Below, in pieces: positions 35,821 through 48,310 of a stretch of 64,000 bases of DNA. The DNA comes from Sycobia sp. Sy_11. Taxonomy: Eukaryota > Arthropoda > Insecta > Hymenoptera > Epichrysomallidae. The notes below the pieces were generated by a model that worked only from the letters and a program-made list of their open reading frames with translations, was not told where the DNA came from and did no database searches. The translations under genes were made by a program, and so were the position numbers. Each line of letters starts with the position of its first letter. Within the stretch, counting starts at the first letter, position 1. The DNA lies in NCBI GenBank assembly GCA_018907035.1, contig JACCIC010000005.1:2775001-2839000 (forward strand), written 5' to 3'.

Positions 35821-36240
35821 TTTTTATTGCCTCAACGAACGTCCACCGGAGGAGCGAGCCAACTGCGTCCGCGTCTATAGCTGCCCATTTAAGCCGTACA
35901 GCTCCAGTGGCCCGGTCGCCCCGACAATTTTTTCGGGGGCCGAGGCAAATCTGCGAATTTTATTTAAACCCCTGAGCAGACTGCCAAATAGCTCAAATTT
36001 CCCGGATCAATAGTGTATACATATATCTGTATAATCTTCCTTTCCGCGCGGGATTTGTACAGCTATGGGCGAAGGGGTTGGGGGGGGGGTGAATCTCCGC
36101 ATCGAGATGGAAAACAGCCGGAATACTGTCCTAGGGCATTGATATCACGTACACGCGGGATTTAAAAAGCCCGTTGGAAAAGTCCCGCGCTTCTCTATGA
36201 CACGCGTCGCGCGCATATATATATATATATATATATATCG
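35821..36240. other. CpG-rich island 12, candidate regulatory DNA
   Basis: GC-rich block of varied, non-repetitive sequence at 35831-36000 (with CCATTTAAGCC, CAATTTTTTCGGGGG and TTTTATTTAAACC), then a G-run (36079-36091) and a TA tract. It has no coding potential. The varied composition is more like conserved non-coding DNA than simple repeat, but conservation cannot be judged here. Confidence 0.4.
36215..36238. repeat. (TA)n microsatellite
   Basis: TA run just after alternating CG bases. Confidence 0.95.
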
Positions 36241-37000
36241 AACTCGGGCACGGACGCGGAGAACAGTAATTTTAAAATGATTTCGGCGTCGAATGTTTGC
36301 GGAGTTATCTCTTCGACTATATTAGTACTTTCCATCAATTTACAATCAATATATGGTCTCCGATTTCTTTTTTTTCCATCCCTCTCATACAATAATACGG
36401 ATTCTATAAATTTAAAAACCAAATTTACGTAAAATATTCGTGTTTGCTTCTTATCCTCGTATTGCATAAAAGTGCAGTATTCAGATGTTACACTTTTATT
36501 CTAGAATTTTCTTAAACCTACTTGATTGATAAAAAATCCATTATTAAATGCTCAATTACACAATTTGTTTTTCGACTATTTATTATGTGCTATATTTTTC
36601 TATTGCTTATGTATAATTAAAGCACTTCATAAACGTCAATTTTGTACAGATATTTAAACTATGCTGGGAATTTATGAAAGGAACACAGGATGGGTAAATA
36701 TGTAACTATGTAGAAACATATACACGGTGTTCTTTGATATCGCGTGGAATTTCCAGATATATTCTAAGCCCATTTACTGGTTCATACATACTGTTTTGTT
36801 CTGAAATTAAATTGCGCCGGTAATCAAGCCCGATCTTTGTATATCCAAAAGAACAAGTTATTTTAGTTATGAGGCAAAAACTCAAGCGTAAGATGTGCCG
36901 GGACGAGAAAATTGTAAAAGAAAACGCAGCCCGCTGACGGGGGGAAAAGAGATTGCAACTCGATACTCGAGATATTCCGACGACGACGTAGCGAGAGCAA
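36241..37000. other. AT-rich stretch
   Basis: Two 90-102 codon minus frames (36195-36467 and 36706-37014) were examined and show no recognisable domain. Confidence 0.5.
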
Positions 37001-37085
37001 AAAAAAAAAAACAAGAAGAAAAAAATTAAAGTCAGAGGAAAGTTACGAGCTCGAGCAAGACTCTTGGCCGAGGTAGCGCTCCGCC

Positions 37086-37087
<2 letters not shown>

Positions 37088-37134
<47 letters not shown>
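37088..37134. repeat. (TA)n microsatellite
   Basis: Pure TA run of about 46 bases at the left border of island 13. Confidence 0.97.
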
Positions 37135-37135
<1 letters not shown>

Positions 37136-37544
37136 GTAAGGTTTGCCGCGGGTTAGTCGAAAGCAAGAATGAGAGGAAAAGCGAGAGGTCGACAGAAATC
37201 GAGAAAGATATATCCGAGGCTCTAGGATAATTGCAAATCTTGGTTAACGAGCTCTCTCACTCTCAATCCCCTCCTCCCCCCGCCCGTCCTCGACGTTTCT
37301 CCCGCAGGTTTAATCCCTGCCCCATATACATCTTTTAATATTTCAACCTCCGACTGACATAATTCGGCCGCTCCGCCTCGACCGGTCGTATTAATCATTT
37401 CCTGCCCGCGCCGCGCGTATACATACATATTTGCAGTTTCCAGCGACTGTCCAGCGGCCCGTCCTCCGCGCTAAGAGTCCATCCATCCTCCTTTATGGAA
37501 TAAAGCGCGCGTGCATGCGCATACAGGCGCACACGCGCGCACGT

Positions 37545-37545
37545 G

Positions 37546-37576
<31 letters not shown>
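37545..37576. repeat. (CA)n microsatellite
   Basis: CA run preceded by alternating GC/AC bases from about 37506. Confidence 0.95.
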
Positions 37577-37889
37577 ACCGAGCGTCGCGGGCATATTCAC
37601 CGGCGCGGCGCGGAGATAAATTCCTGGACTCGACGTGACGCCAAAGGCAGCGCGAAAGAGAACGAGAGCCGAAGCGAGTACGCCGAATAAGTTGGCTCTC
37701 GCGATCGGGCGCGATGTAGGGAAAAGTTCCGCGCGCAGCGGCGGAGTTGCTTCGGCGCGGCAAGGAGGCGAGGAGGTGGCGGATGTGGAGGCGAAGCGGA
37801 GACGGCAGCTACGAATCCCCGAGGAAAAGAAGCGTTGGCTCGACGGGCGTCAAAATTTCAGCGAGACTCTATATATGTGTATATGTATA

Positions 37890-37908
37890 TACACACACAC
37901 ACACACAT
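37890..37908. repeat. (CA)n microsatellite
   Basis: Short CA run after a TA/TG stretch. Confidence 0.9.
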
Positions 37909-38330
37909 ACGTACATATAAGGAATGCACCGCCGGCACTGCCGCGCTTATATACAGCTTATATCGTGGCTAACTCTTTCCTGCGCCAGGCAGCCCGTCCG
38001 TTCGCTTAGGAACAGTATCTCATCAACATACGCCCCCTTCCATCCTCCCACCCCCTCCACCGCCTATTTTCTAACATCGGCCCGGAATTATACGCCGAGT
38101 GCTGCGCGCAAATTACGCCTCGTCAGAATTCCCCGGCTGCTTTTTCGCCCTCCCCCTCTCATTCTCTCACATCTAACCCGTAATCCTTCACCTGCGGTCT
38201 CTGTCTCCGTCTCTCTTTCTCCCTCTCCCTCACTTCCCGTCGCTACTTCCCCTCTTACTTCGCCCTTCTGCTTCACTCCGGGTAACTTGCAATATTCAAA
38301 TTATATCTTGCCTCGTCGCACCTAATGAGA

Positions 38331-41300
38331 ATGTATGCAAATACATACAAACCCCTCGACTCCGCGTTACCTCCTCCATGTTCCTCATACCCACTTGTGG
38401 ATATATTTTTCCTTCGGCAGGGGGATGAAAAAATATTAAAAAGTATCCTATTGCCTACTTATCCGATTTATAGGGTTTTTTGTCTTTTTTTATTCTGTTA
38501 TTTTGATTCTACTCATTGCTCGTTGGTGTTACTATTAAATAATTTCGAGGGCAAATTTTTTGCTGATTCAATTTTGGAAAAATTTCGACTAAAGTGTATC
38601 GTTGTAACAATTCGAGAGAGTGCAGACTCGACTTGCAGGCACATCGAGCTGCTTGGCATTCGCTTGAATATATACGCTTGAGAAATTATGACAAGAGGCG
38701 ACTGGGGAAATGTAAGACGGGCGAAGCTGCGAAGCGGACATTTTTATACTGGAACAAAAATAGCATCCTTTATTTTATTTATTAAATCGTTTCAAGTGTC
38801 TTATATTATCATTCCAAGCATATACGTGAATGTTGCTTAATTTATAGACTGAATTACAATATAATTATACACATGAATCTAATGAGTTTGATGTATTGTT
38901 TTTTGAATGTAAAATTTTTTTATTATATTAATCAATATGTAATACTATAAATTATTTTTGTGAACAATATTGTTTGAAATTCCACATGAGAAAATACCGA
39001 TTTCATGAATTAAATCAAAAAATTGGAATGGAAATTACGTCACTCAAATTATTCCAGTACGTTTCGGCCAAGCGTATGGGCAAGCTTTTAACAATATTTA
39101 TATTATATTTATTTGGAATTTTACAAATCTATATCCTATATATTTCTTATGTATTTCGAAAAGCACTTGTGGATAAAATATAAATTTTTTCTTTAATGTT
39201 CAATTGACCTTTTAAATATTGACCTATATTTCTCGAACGCAGGAGTATTATTAAAACTCAAATCTCCGTAAAAAGTAAAATCGTTTATGTAAAAAAAATG
39301 TTAAACCTTCGATATTCAATTATATGCATTAATAAATATTTAAAAGAAATGATTTTTACGACAAATATTTCCAATTTTCCAATATTCCAATTTTCGACAT
39401 TTTATTTAATTCAGTCTATAATATTTAAAATTCATTTGCGTATTTAGAACTGCTTTCAATAAATTTGGAGTATGTTATTTCAATTAATAATCCGTATGTG
39501 CAATATACATTTTTCGAATTGGATTTTTTTTCATATTTTACATTTTGAAACATTAGTAGTTCGAATTTTCTGATCAGAGCTATAATTACATAATCCAGAA
39601 TTTTCAATAACTTTTCGTATCATACTTGTAGAGAAATTTTTAGTATAAGATAAAATATTTTTGAAAGTATTGAAAATTCTTAATTTTTCTTTGCAGTAGC
39701 TTATCTTATTAAAATTTTAAAGAGATATATTTTTAAATAGGTTTCTCAATGAGCGAAATAAGTTTTGTCCCATAAAGCTTATTTTACGAGCATGCAATTA
39801 TTACAATTTTTGAGCGAGTCAAACATAAAAAGCCTAAAGATATTTTCTTCTAAATGAATTCATTTTTATTATTGATCGAAAAAGTTGAAAAAATAGATCT
39901 TATATGGGAAAGATTTGCAAGAAAATTGTTTTACATAATTTTTTATCAAACTAAAGTAAATTAAATTTTAAGGTAATAAAACTATATAGGATCTTTCGGC
40001 TCATTCGCTAAAGACCTCGATTTGTTTACGTATATGTAAATGCCAAACTTCGGTTCTCAAGACTGCTGGAGTGTGCAAGTTCGGAGTTTACTTCGGCCGG
40101 AAATTTCTGAAGTGTTTTTCAGACGATATATATCGAGAATTTCGGTGATATTGAACTCCGTTGCCGTCGCTCATCCACTTTACTACTGAAATCGATCCAT
40201 TGTTTCATTTGTAATTCTTGAAATTTCAATATAACATTAATTATTGAAATGCAAAAACGAAAACCAATGTAAGAACTATTATCGTAATATAAAAAGGATA
40301 AAATTTTAATACGTAAGTATTATTTTGATAATTATATGATTGCATTTGAAATAGGTAAAATTTAAAGTATTTTAAACAGATTTTTCTTTTTCAATTTCTA
40401 TTGATAATGATAATGCATTTTTTTTTTGAAGAAAATTCCTAAGTATAATGCGTAGTTAAGTATTCAATTCCACTCATGTGTATCACCAAGTTCGGTCCAT
40501 CGAAACAATGAACTCAAATTACCGAATTCTTTCCATCTTCGAAGTTGGGCCGGAATTCACCCGCGGATGCAGGTTATTTATTTCAGTGATTTCATTAACA
40601 TTAACAACGAGAAAAATAGTTTTCCAAACTTCGTTTGCAAAGCTCCCGCGGACTTGTCCGAGTTGAAAACAATTTCTTTGGCCGGTCCCGCGTATACGAG
40701 CTGAATTGCCACCGACAAAATTCGACGAGCGAGAGAACATTTGTAAAGTGCGCAAAGGGGAATAAATGCGAATTAAAGTCCAAAACAGTTTTCTTTCGGC
40801 CTTTGAAGGAAGAAAATATAGCAGTGAAAAAGTTCGCTGTACCCACGATGTACACGGTTGGCGAAAAAAAAAAAGAAACCTGTTATTCAGTATTTTCGCC
40901 GTTAGATTAATGGGTTAGGCGCAATTTTTTTTCTCTCTCCAAAAAGCCAATTCGTATTTTTGTTTTGCACGAATTTTATCTCGCAGAAGCATCGCTCATC
41001 GTCATCATTCATACAGACAAACGCCCCCTTTATTTCCAGCAAAAATTTGTATTATGCAAAAAAAAAAAAAACTTGTATATATCGCATGTCGTAAGAAGTA
41101 AGTTAGGAATACACTTGGGGGCGATTTACCGGCTACATACGTTACTTAGCAAATTGCCGCGATAAAATCATATTTTTTAACGTAAATTTACAGTCTCTTC
41201 GGATATTTTTAGAACGCCCAGGCGAGATACGTGGATGGCAAATCCATTCCTTCGTGTTTACGAGTACTAAAATACGCACGTACGCTACAATTAGTAATTA

Positions 41301-41860
41301 CTGCGAAATTAGTCATTAGCCAGCCGTAGAATTATTTTCAATAATGATCTCCAACGTAAAATTTCAAGTCCTTAAGTCGAATATTGTTTTAAAAAAATTT
41401 TTCACCTTATCATTTGGAGCGTCAAGGAAAATCATACATAATAAATATGTAGCAAAATTGTTAGAACCAATTAAGCGAAGATTACACAGGCCGCTTCAAA
41501 TAAAATACAAAACGAAACTTTTCATTTTCTCGACCATGGTCTGGGATAATGATATTATTCGTTTAAAACATTTGTGGAAAATAGTTCTTTTTTCTCGTAA
41601 TGAATAATAACCAGTCATTGAAAATATTATCCAACCATCCATATAATATTGTAATCTGTACAAAAAGCCACCTCGTGCCATTAAACGTTTCGTAGAACAG
41701 TAATTTTCATAATTTTCTTTTGAGCCTCTGCCAATGTACAAGCAATGGAATTAAATAACAAAAAAAATAAATAAATATACGGCTAAAGCCGTACAGTTAA
41801 CAAAATTATTTTCTCGGAATACGCAGCGACCATACGAACTTTCGAGGGTAACTTTTCAAA
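38331..41860. other. AT-rich desert with a mid-GC patch
   Basis: No gene recognised over about 3.5 kb. The part at 40490-40910 is less AT-rich and gives overlapping 60-90 codon frames on both strands, with no domain. A short perfect palindrome (7-base arms, 2-base centre) sits at 41778-41793. Confidence 0.55.
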
Positions 41861-42080
41861 CGGTAAACGAGATCGGATTCTCGAGTCGTATTCCCGACCA
41901 TTGTTACACGCCGAAAATCTCGCGGATAGGACTTCGCGGACGGGATAAAACCGAGGCAGGCGCGGCTACAGAGCCGTCCAAGTTGAGCAAGTTCGACCGA
42001 CCGACGATCGCGGGTTGCGCGCGAGCGTCCGATAAGGGGGTATACACGTCCGCCCCCCTCCCCGCTCCGACGCCAGCGGG
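41861..42080. other. small CpG-rich island
   Basis: About 200 bases of CpG-rich DNA with purine/pyrimidine-balanced sequence. The open frames on both strands are short and not accepted. Confidence 0.5.
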
Positions 42081-43025
42081 TAAAACAAAACTCGAGGATG
42101 GAGGTCTACGATTAATTGATCGATCGATTGATAAAGTTTTATTTGGGTCAATGGGTAGAACTCCATAATCTAACCCTCGTAGCAATTATAGATTATAGAT
42201 TGCATATTGTGTGGTATACGTAACAAACGAAGATTGTGAGAAAAACTGAAGATTGAAATAAATATGAACTTCGATAAGATATTACTTCTATTTATTCTAA
42301 GGGTATAGGCATATTTTTTGAGATAACGCGGGATTATCGAAGCTGGTATTAAGCGTGTGCGGCCTAGTAATCCAACTGCTTCTGCAGCATCTCATTACGA
42401 TATAGTTTTAAGTCGAGGGTGAAAAAGAAATTGTCAATATGTAAAAAGTCAATTAATGTCATTGTCCGAACTGAATGCATTAACTAACATTGCGGAGAAG
42501 CCCGTCTGTGAGTCGTACTTGTAGATTATCTGCGGAGAAAAGGAAAAAGATTGTACAGATATCCATTAGGACATCGCATGAGCAATCCACAGCTTTCTTC
42601 TATAAACAAATTGAACACCGTGATAATGTAACAAATTATTGTATAATACAGTGAGCTGAAACCATTGTCTTTATTTCGTCGTTGCAGAAATCGCACACTT
42701 GTAACATTATAATGACGTTGACTTGACAATGAAAGCGAACATCATGGTTAAAAACTTGATTTTGAATAGGGACTATTCGATTGAAAGGAACGTCATTAGT
42801 TTACATCATTGCACATGTCGAAGCTCCCAGCGAAGACTAGCACAATTACATTCGTAAACAGAAACACATTTACAACACTTAGATTAAAAAAGGCAGCTCT
42901 TTCCGTTTAACTTTTGTTTTGAGGTTCATATTTTGAGGTTCATGCAAGGGAAAACATCAGTAGAATTATATCATATATTTTAATAAAAATTACTAAAACA
43001 TAAAACCGACATTTGCAATGGTTGC
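42081..43025. other. AT-rich stretch
   Basis: Includes a micro-duplication TTTTGAGGTTCAT at 42917-42943. Nothing else is recognised. Confidence 0.55.
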
Positions 43026-43029
43026 AAAT

Positions 43030-43760
43030 ATAATGGTCGGATGCGTTTCATTTATGATACAGTCTCTTCAGGCTCGTCTTCTTGATAGACCGTGTAAAAT
43101 ACTCCGAAATCGTTGACAGCTTCAATTTGCGTTTATTGAGAACTGTATCTTCAGTGTCGATGACGATCGTTACCACTAAAGCAGATGTGTATTTTTTGGT
43201 ATTTATTTCGTCCGTACAATTGGCGTTGAAGGAGAGCTCTAACAAATACGTGTTTTCAAATAACTATTTATTTAACATCGAAACATCAATGTATCAAATA
43301 TATGGGCATCTACACGTATTGAATTCAAGTTGTCGAGTTATGCAATTAGATCGGCTGACGCTTCTTATTAGGCCTCACGAATAAATGTATTGACTTGTCA
43401 ACCAGCTGTGATCACCTCACGCCCTTCTGCCTTCTCTTGGGCCACTTGCCTTTATACGAGTGTGTTTCATTGTTGAGCGAATAAAATAAATATTTTTTCG
43501 CCCATCGTCACTCCATACACATCAGTCCGTAAGATATATATACAATATAAGATGTGATCGTTACAATTTTCCTAAATGTGATGGTTTTTATCGGAGACGT
43601 TGATGCATACTTTGTTTCCTGTAATAATAACCATGGTTTTATCTTGAAGTACGAAAGCATTACAATCACCTACAGAACCTTGTTATTGTCGATTCCATTG
43701 ATTTTTTGTAAAGCATTCGGCACACTATCTGATGGTTATATACAACCAGTATATGCATAA
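43030..43760 (-). pseudogene. decayed coding stretch of unknown identity
   Basis: Read on the minus strand, several protein-like segments follow one another with few stops: GDCNAFVLQDKTMVIITGNK (about 43665-43606), YLLELSFNANCTDEINTKKY (about 43251-43192), SALVVTIVIDTEDTVL, then after a frameshift AVNDFGVFYTVYQ and an acidic end QEDEPEETVS with a stop at about 43058. At least four stops and one or two frameshifts interrupt it. Balanced composition with several Cys, and a clean acidic C-terminus, argue for former coding DNA. I do not recognise the family and cannot exclude a mobile-element or viral origin. The plus strand is also open over part of it (43082-43384), so strand choice is not certain. 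Confidence 0.35.
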
Positions 43761-44537
43761 AAAATTTTGGTATCGCGTTCACGTATGCCACGTCATGCAT
43801 TGCCATCAAAAGAGCTACGTATAAATAATTTATAAAAATTACGAACGGCATGGAATAAACACTTTTATCAGCGACAGCGACAACGCCAGGCAGCCATTCG
43901 CGCCGCTCGCCCCTCTCATTTCTCACGTAGTGCTTTCTGCCTCGAAGATAGCCGGGGAACCGAGAGTGCGAGGGCGCACGAGGGGTGAATTATTTTTCGA
44001 GTGCCCCTCCTCCTCGACGCCCGCGCAACAATAATACTTATTCAGGGGATCGTCGCCGCGCGGCGCGGGTCGAGGGAGGGTGGCTTTTGGAATTCCGCGC
44101 GACTCCCTCTCACCGACCTCTCACCCCAGATTCGTATCGCACGTGCCAGCGCGCGCGGGAGGCGCGCTGCGCAGGCAGGCAGAGGGAGTTTTGATTAATA
44201 GCCCGACGCCCCAACGCTGCCGCGGCCGGCGACGCGGCGGGGAGAAGTTTATTCGCGGGCGCATACATAATTATCCGTTCGAATAGACATTCACGGCCTG
44301 ACATAATTTCCTCTGCCTGCCTGCTCCCCCCCCCGCCCCACCGCTCCCGTCGCGCCGCCTCGTCAACAATCCCAAATCGTTTATTATTACATAAGCGTGC
44401 GTGCGCGCGCGCTGTGGAAGAGGTGGATGAGGAGAAGGGTGAGCGCCCACCCCCGCGCGTCATTAGATCCCGAGCACACTTCCGCGCGTTAAACGCATAA
44501 TGCATGTCCGCCCGACGCGGCGCGGATTATGCATACG

Positions 44538-44584
<47 letters not shown>
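44538..44584. repeat. (TA)n microsatellite
   Basis: TA run of about 46 bases with one G near its left end. Confidence 0.95.
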
Positions 44585-44586
<2 letters not shown>

Positions 44587-45015
44587 TGAGGGGCGCGCGT
44601 GCGAGCCAGATACGATCTCCCCGGGGATCATTAAGTATTCATTATCAGTGGGAGAAGTCTTGCGTTAAAGACGCCTACGCCCTCCCAGCTCGCCGCGCCA
44701 CTCGTGTCGGCTCAGCCTTACGTTTCGGAGAAGCTGCGGGTACGGCTGCGCGACGAAAGACGCGCGAGAGGGTTGAGCGCCGTGCGGGTAGGGCTTTGGG
44801 ACAGGAGGGGCGTGCGTGGCTCGCGTTCCTCTCCGAATCTGCATAGCTCGCAAAACGGCGGCGTTGCCTGGCTGGCTGGGCTGGCTGCGCCCCCTCGCCA
44901 CCCACTATATAACGTTCGCGCGAATTGAAATTTAATTAACTGGCTGGCACCCGCGCGGGCGCCGAGTCCTTTCTCCATACTTCCGCGTGCGCGGGCCCGT
45001 ATAAACACACACTGA

Positions 45016-45019
<4 letters not shown>

Positions 45020-45061
<42 letters not shown>
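45020..45061. repeat. (TA)n microsatellite
   Basis: Pure TA run. Confidence 0.95.
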
Positions 45062-45072
<11 letters not shown>

Positions 45073-46270
45073 GCCCGCATACGATTACGCAGGGGTGGGA
45101 GCCGAATAGAAACGGAGAGCTATCTGCGCTCCCATTATACTTCCTCTCGCTCTTTCTCGCGCACCGGGCTTCCCCCTCCCGCTTAATTATACAGACAGTA
45201 ATTTGGCTTGAAATGCGGCGTTTCGGCCGTTTGCGCCCCGGCGCGATGTCGGCGTTTTGCCTAAGAGAGATAGAGGGAGGGAGAAGGAGGCGGGCAGGGG
45301 GAAATAAAAACTAAAATACACTCGAAGCGAGGCGGTATAGTGTGGCGGAGGACTCGGGGGTGAGAGGAAAAAATTGCAGAGAAAATGGGAAATATCCTAG
45401 AGCAGCGTCAGTCTGCTTTGTGCATCCGCAGAGTTCGTGGAATCACGGCTTCTTTTATTCGCGCTTCCCCCGCTACTATCCGCCCCTGCTCGTTCTATTG
45501 CGCCTATCTTTCACCCTTTGTTCGGTCGCTCGGCCGCACGATACACACATACGCACGCAAACAAGCGCGCGCTCGCGAGTGCGATAGACGCAATGGCGTG
45601 GCGACGGCGGTGACGCTCGAAGTGACAACTCCATCAAAAATTCACCCCCCCCCCCTCATTTGCTCGGGGGCTGCGAAGCGCCTGATTGTAAGAAAGGAGA
45701 AGGTGCTGGCTCGGAGCTGGCTCACAAAGACAGCCGAGCTTTGCTCTTTCCGCGAGGCAGAGCACTGGGGCAAACATCGGATAAAAGTCGCCCCGTAACG
45801 CCCGCGCGTTACTTCCTTTTTCGCGCGCCCGTCATCCGCCGCGCGCCTCCGACTCCGCTTTCCCTCGCTCTCTCATTATCTGCCTTCCTCGGCGTGCCTC
45901 GCGCGCCCTTTCTCTCTGCTTTATGCACACGCGCATACGTTCCGCAACGCGCGTACCACTCGACGGGAAGCGGAAGGCGAAAGCTGAAACGCAACCGGGT
46001 GGAGTGCGCGCGGAAACTCCGCCTCTCGAGTAACTCCACCCCCGCCGCCCTCCGACGACGCGCGCCTCCCGAGGTTGGATAATAATTTGCTCGCGCCTTT
46101 GAGGGGGGACCTGCCACCCCCTCCCTACAGGTTCGACGTGTGTAACGCGAGCGCGTTTTCGGAGCCCCCGTCCAATTTGGACGATTGACAAACACGACGC
46201 CGGGCGAGGTCGCTACGACGCCACGGGCGCGAGTCAAAAAGTCGAATGAGATGGACGAGTAATACAAGAG

Positions 46271-46470
46271 CTGTGTTTATTTTTGAGAAGAAACGTTTTC
46301 ATACTAATTCATCTGCTTGTTTGCAAATGATTCGAAATTTCAGTTTGAATGTTTCTCTCTTTTCTGTGAGAATATTGTTTTACTATTACTAAAAGTGACT
46401 ATAAATAAAGATGCCCCTTGCGACATGGAACTAGAAAGGGAGACAGCGGTATAGTACGTCACGTGCCCGT
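46271..46470. other. short AT-rich spacer
   Basis: Separates two GC-rich islands. Nothing is recognised. Confidence 0.5.
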
Positions 46471-47130
46471 AGAAATGTAGGTAATGCGACGTGGAGCAGC
46501 GACCTCGGGGGAGGGGGCTGGATGCGAGTCTCTCGGGCAGCGGAAGCAAAAAAGGCCCATATTTCGGGGCTGCGAGGAGGCAGCCCTCGAATCGAGACTC
46601 TCGCCGCGCCCGTTAGCGATACGAGGCGGCCTGATTTATGACGAGTCGCCGGGGTCTCCCGGGAATGCCCGCCCGTCGTCATATTGCGCAGTGCAGGACG
46701 GAGGCCGAAGTCCGGCGCGGAAGGCCGCCCCGATCGTAAAATCCTCGGCCGCCGTTAAATAACGTCGTATATACATTAGCTCGGGACGGGCATTGAGCGA
46801 GGCGGCCCGAGCCCTGGGGGATTTTGGGAAATGAGCGCGGCGCCCGTCGGCGAGCTCTCTAAATGCGTAATTTTAATTCGAATTCCATTCGGGCGTCGGG
46901 GGGGGGGGTTGGTGGGGGCGCCACCTCGTTAGTGCCCATAGTGTAGGCTTAACGATGCGATTTTCACGAGCGTCGTTCGTCGAAATGGCTCGGAATTTTT
47001 CCTGATTAATTAATAACGATATAATCATTGCGCGACTACGAATTTAATTTTATTGCTTGATCGCGCGGATGAATTGTTTTGTTTATAAAAGCGTCGTCGT
47101 CGCGCTGAGATTAAATGGGATCGTGTCTGT
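46471..47130. other. CpG-rich island 15, candidate regulatory DNA
   Basis: Varied CpG-rich sequence with embedded AT words (GATTTATGAC near 46631, TAATTTTAATTCGAATTCC near 46868, TTAATTAATAACGAT near 47005) that resemble Hox or homeodomain binding sites. A G-run lies at 46898-46907. Only visual inspection supports this. Confidence 0.35.
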
Positions 47131-48110
47131 CGGGAGAGGTCGTTCGGATGGGTGGTAAAGTGATCGATTTATTTACCACTGTAAAAGTCGAGCATTACCT
47201 ATCGGTTGTGGAAGCTACTCAATGATCCCAGTTGGATTCTGGTCGTAACCAGCATTTTCATGGAATCTGTATAAATAATGTTTCCAGGCATTTAATTTTT
47301 AAGTCAATAATTTAACGTATATCCATGGACTTCCTTCTTTATCGGATTGTGATAAATTGCTCTAAATACTATAAAATTATTTTATTAAAAAGCTTTTTTT
47401 TACATAAATGCCTTGTGTGACTAACGTGGGATCCGAACATCCAAGTCGAATATCGTTTTCATAAAAGTTGTCTTTGTAGGTGTTCCAACGATGCGAGCCT
47501 GACAAAGATTTGATTAGTTTGGAGTGTCAGGCACCATAGGTTAATTGAATCATAATATTTTCGTCGCCTGTTTTGAAAAAATTCCCTAGCATATCAAGTA
47601 CATTGATAAAACGCTATTTACAGATAAAGGAATAAAAACAGGAATTTCAATATTCGAAATTATGTCGTTGATATTTTTTTTTTTTTTGAAGCGAAACACC
47701 TGTCGACACACAAATGTACCTGTAGGAATAATACACTAAAAATTCCAATGAATTTATTTTTCTCATAAAAGTTTTCATAGAGTCAAGGTAAATGGTATTT
47801 GGGCGTATCTCGGTAAAATTTATCGTAGTTTACTAAGGAGTAAAGTAAAGTCACACCCTGAGAGCAATCAAATCTTATTGATGGTGCTATCAAATTTTTC
47901 CAATTATGCGCGTGTTTATATGAAGACCGAGATAGAAGTCTATAAAAAAGTATATGAAAACGCTATAATATAGACTACGAGGGGCTAAAAAATGAATCGC
48001 CACCTAGCAGCTCACGTGGAAACCGGTTAGGTCTTGTTCGTTAATAATTGTAGTTATCTCTGAACCTACTTCATTTAATAAACCATTGCTGTAATATTAA
48101 ATCATCCTGA
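47131..48110. other. AT-rich stretch
   Basis: No gene seen. The minus strand at 47420-47450 has a B-box-like GTTCGGATCCC, too weak to call. Confidence 0.55.
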
Positions 48111-48118
48111 AAGCCTAT

Positions 48119-48310
48119 ATGCTTAATGCACCTGCGAGTAATCTTATCATAGCATGGGCAGTACCGATGATTTATATGTTCCATAGCATTGAGTGGTGGA
48201 GGCTAACGCCTGAATATACACTGGAGCACAACGTCCCTTTTGATCTCCTCAAGAACCATATATGTACATACCATCGCCCCGACTCGGAACTTCTAGCTCA
48301 ATCCGTATGA
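48119..48310 (+). CDS. unrecognised small open frame, 63 codons
   Basis: The frame starts at ATG 48119 and ends at TGA 48308-48310. The product is less biased than other short frames in this AT-rich part. It has a hydrophobic stretch (LIIAWAVPMIYMF) followed by aromatic and acidic residues (IEWW, LTPEYTLEHN) and a Cys/His pair (CTYHRP). No homologue or domain comes to mind, and no splice sites or start context support it strongly. It may be a decayed exon or element fragment, or pure chance. Confidence 0.12.
   Translation: MLNAPASNLIIAWAVPMIYMFHSIEWWRLTPEYTLEHNVPFDLLKNHICTYHRPDSELLAQSV

Larger units (their letters stand above)
37001..38330. other. CpG-rich island 13
   Basis: GC-rich block with one TA and two CA tracts and a C/T-rich right part (38040-38280). 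Frames of 122-133 codons on both strands are compositional. Confidence 0.6.
43861..46270. other. CpG-rich island 14, the longest
   Basis: About 2.4 kb of strongly CpG-rich DNA with two TA tracts, C-runs (44330-44341 and 45645-45655) and several short TTTAATTAA-type AT words. Up to three frames are open at once on both strands (up to 152 codons), which is what stop-poor DNA produces. No domain or signal peptide is convincing. Confidence 0.6.

Noticed and set aside
36721..36760. TACACGGTGTTCTTTGATATC, like some transposon ends
   Set aside because: No matching inverted copy or target duplication found nearby.
41778..41793. Perfect short palindrome with 7-base arms
   Set aside because: Such short palindromes are expected by chance in 64 kb. 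No transcript or terminator context.
47420..47460. B-box-like GTTCGGATCCC on the minus strand
   Set aside because: No A box or tRNA arms can be placed upstream, so it is too weak to call a tRNA or SINE.
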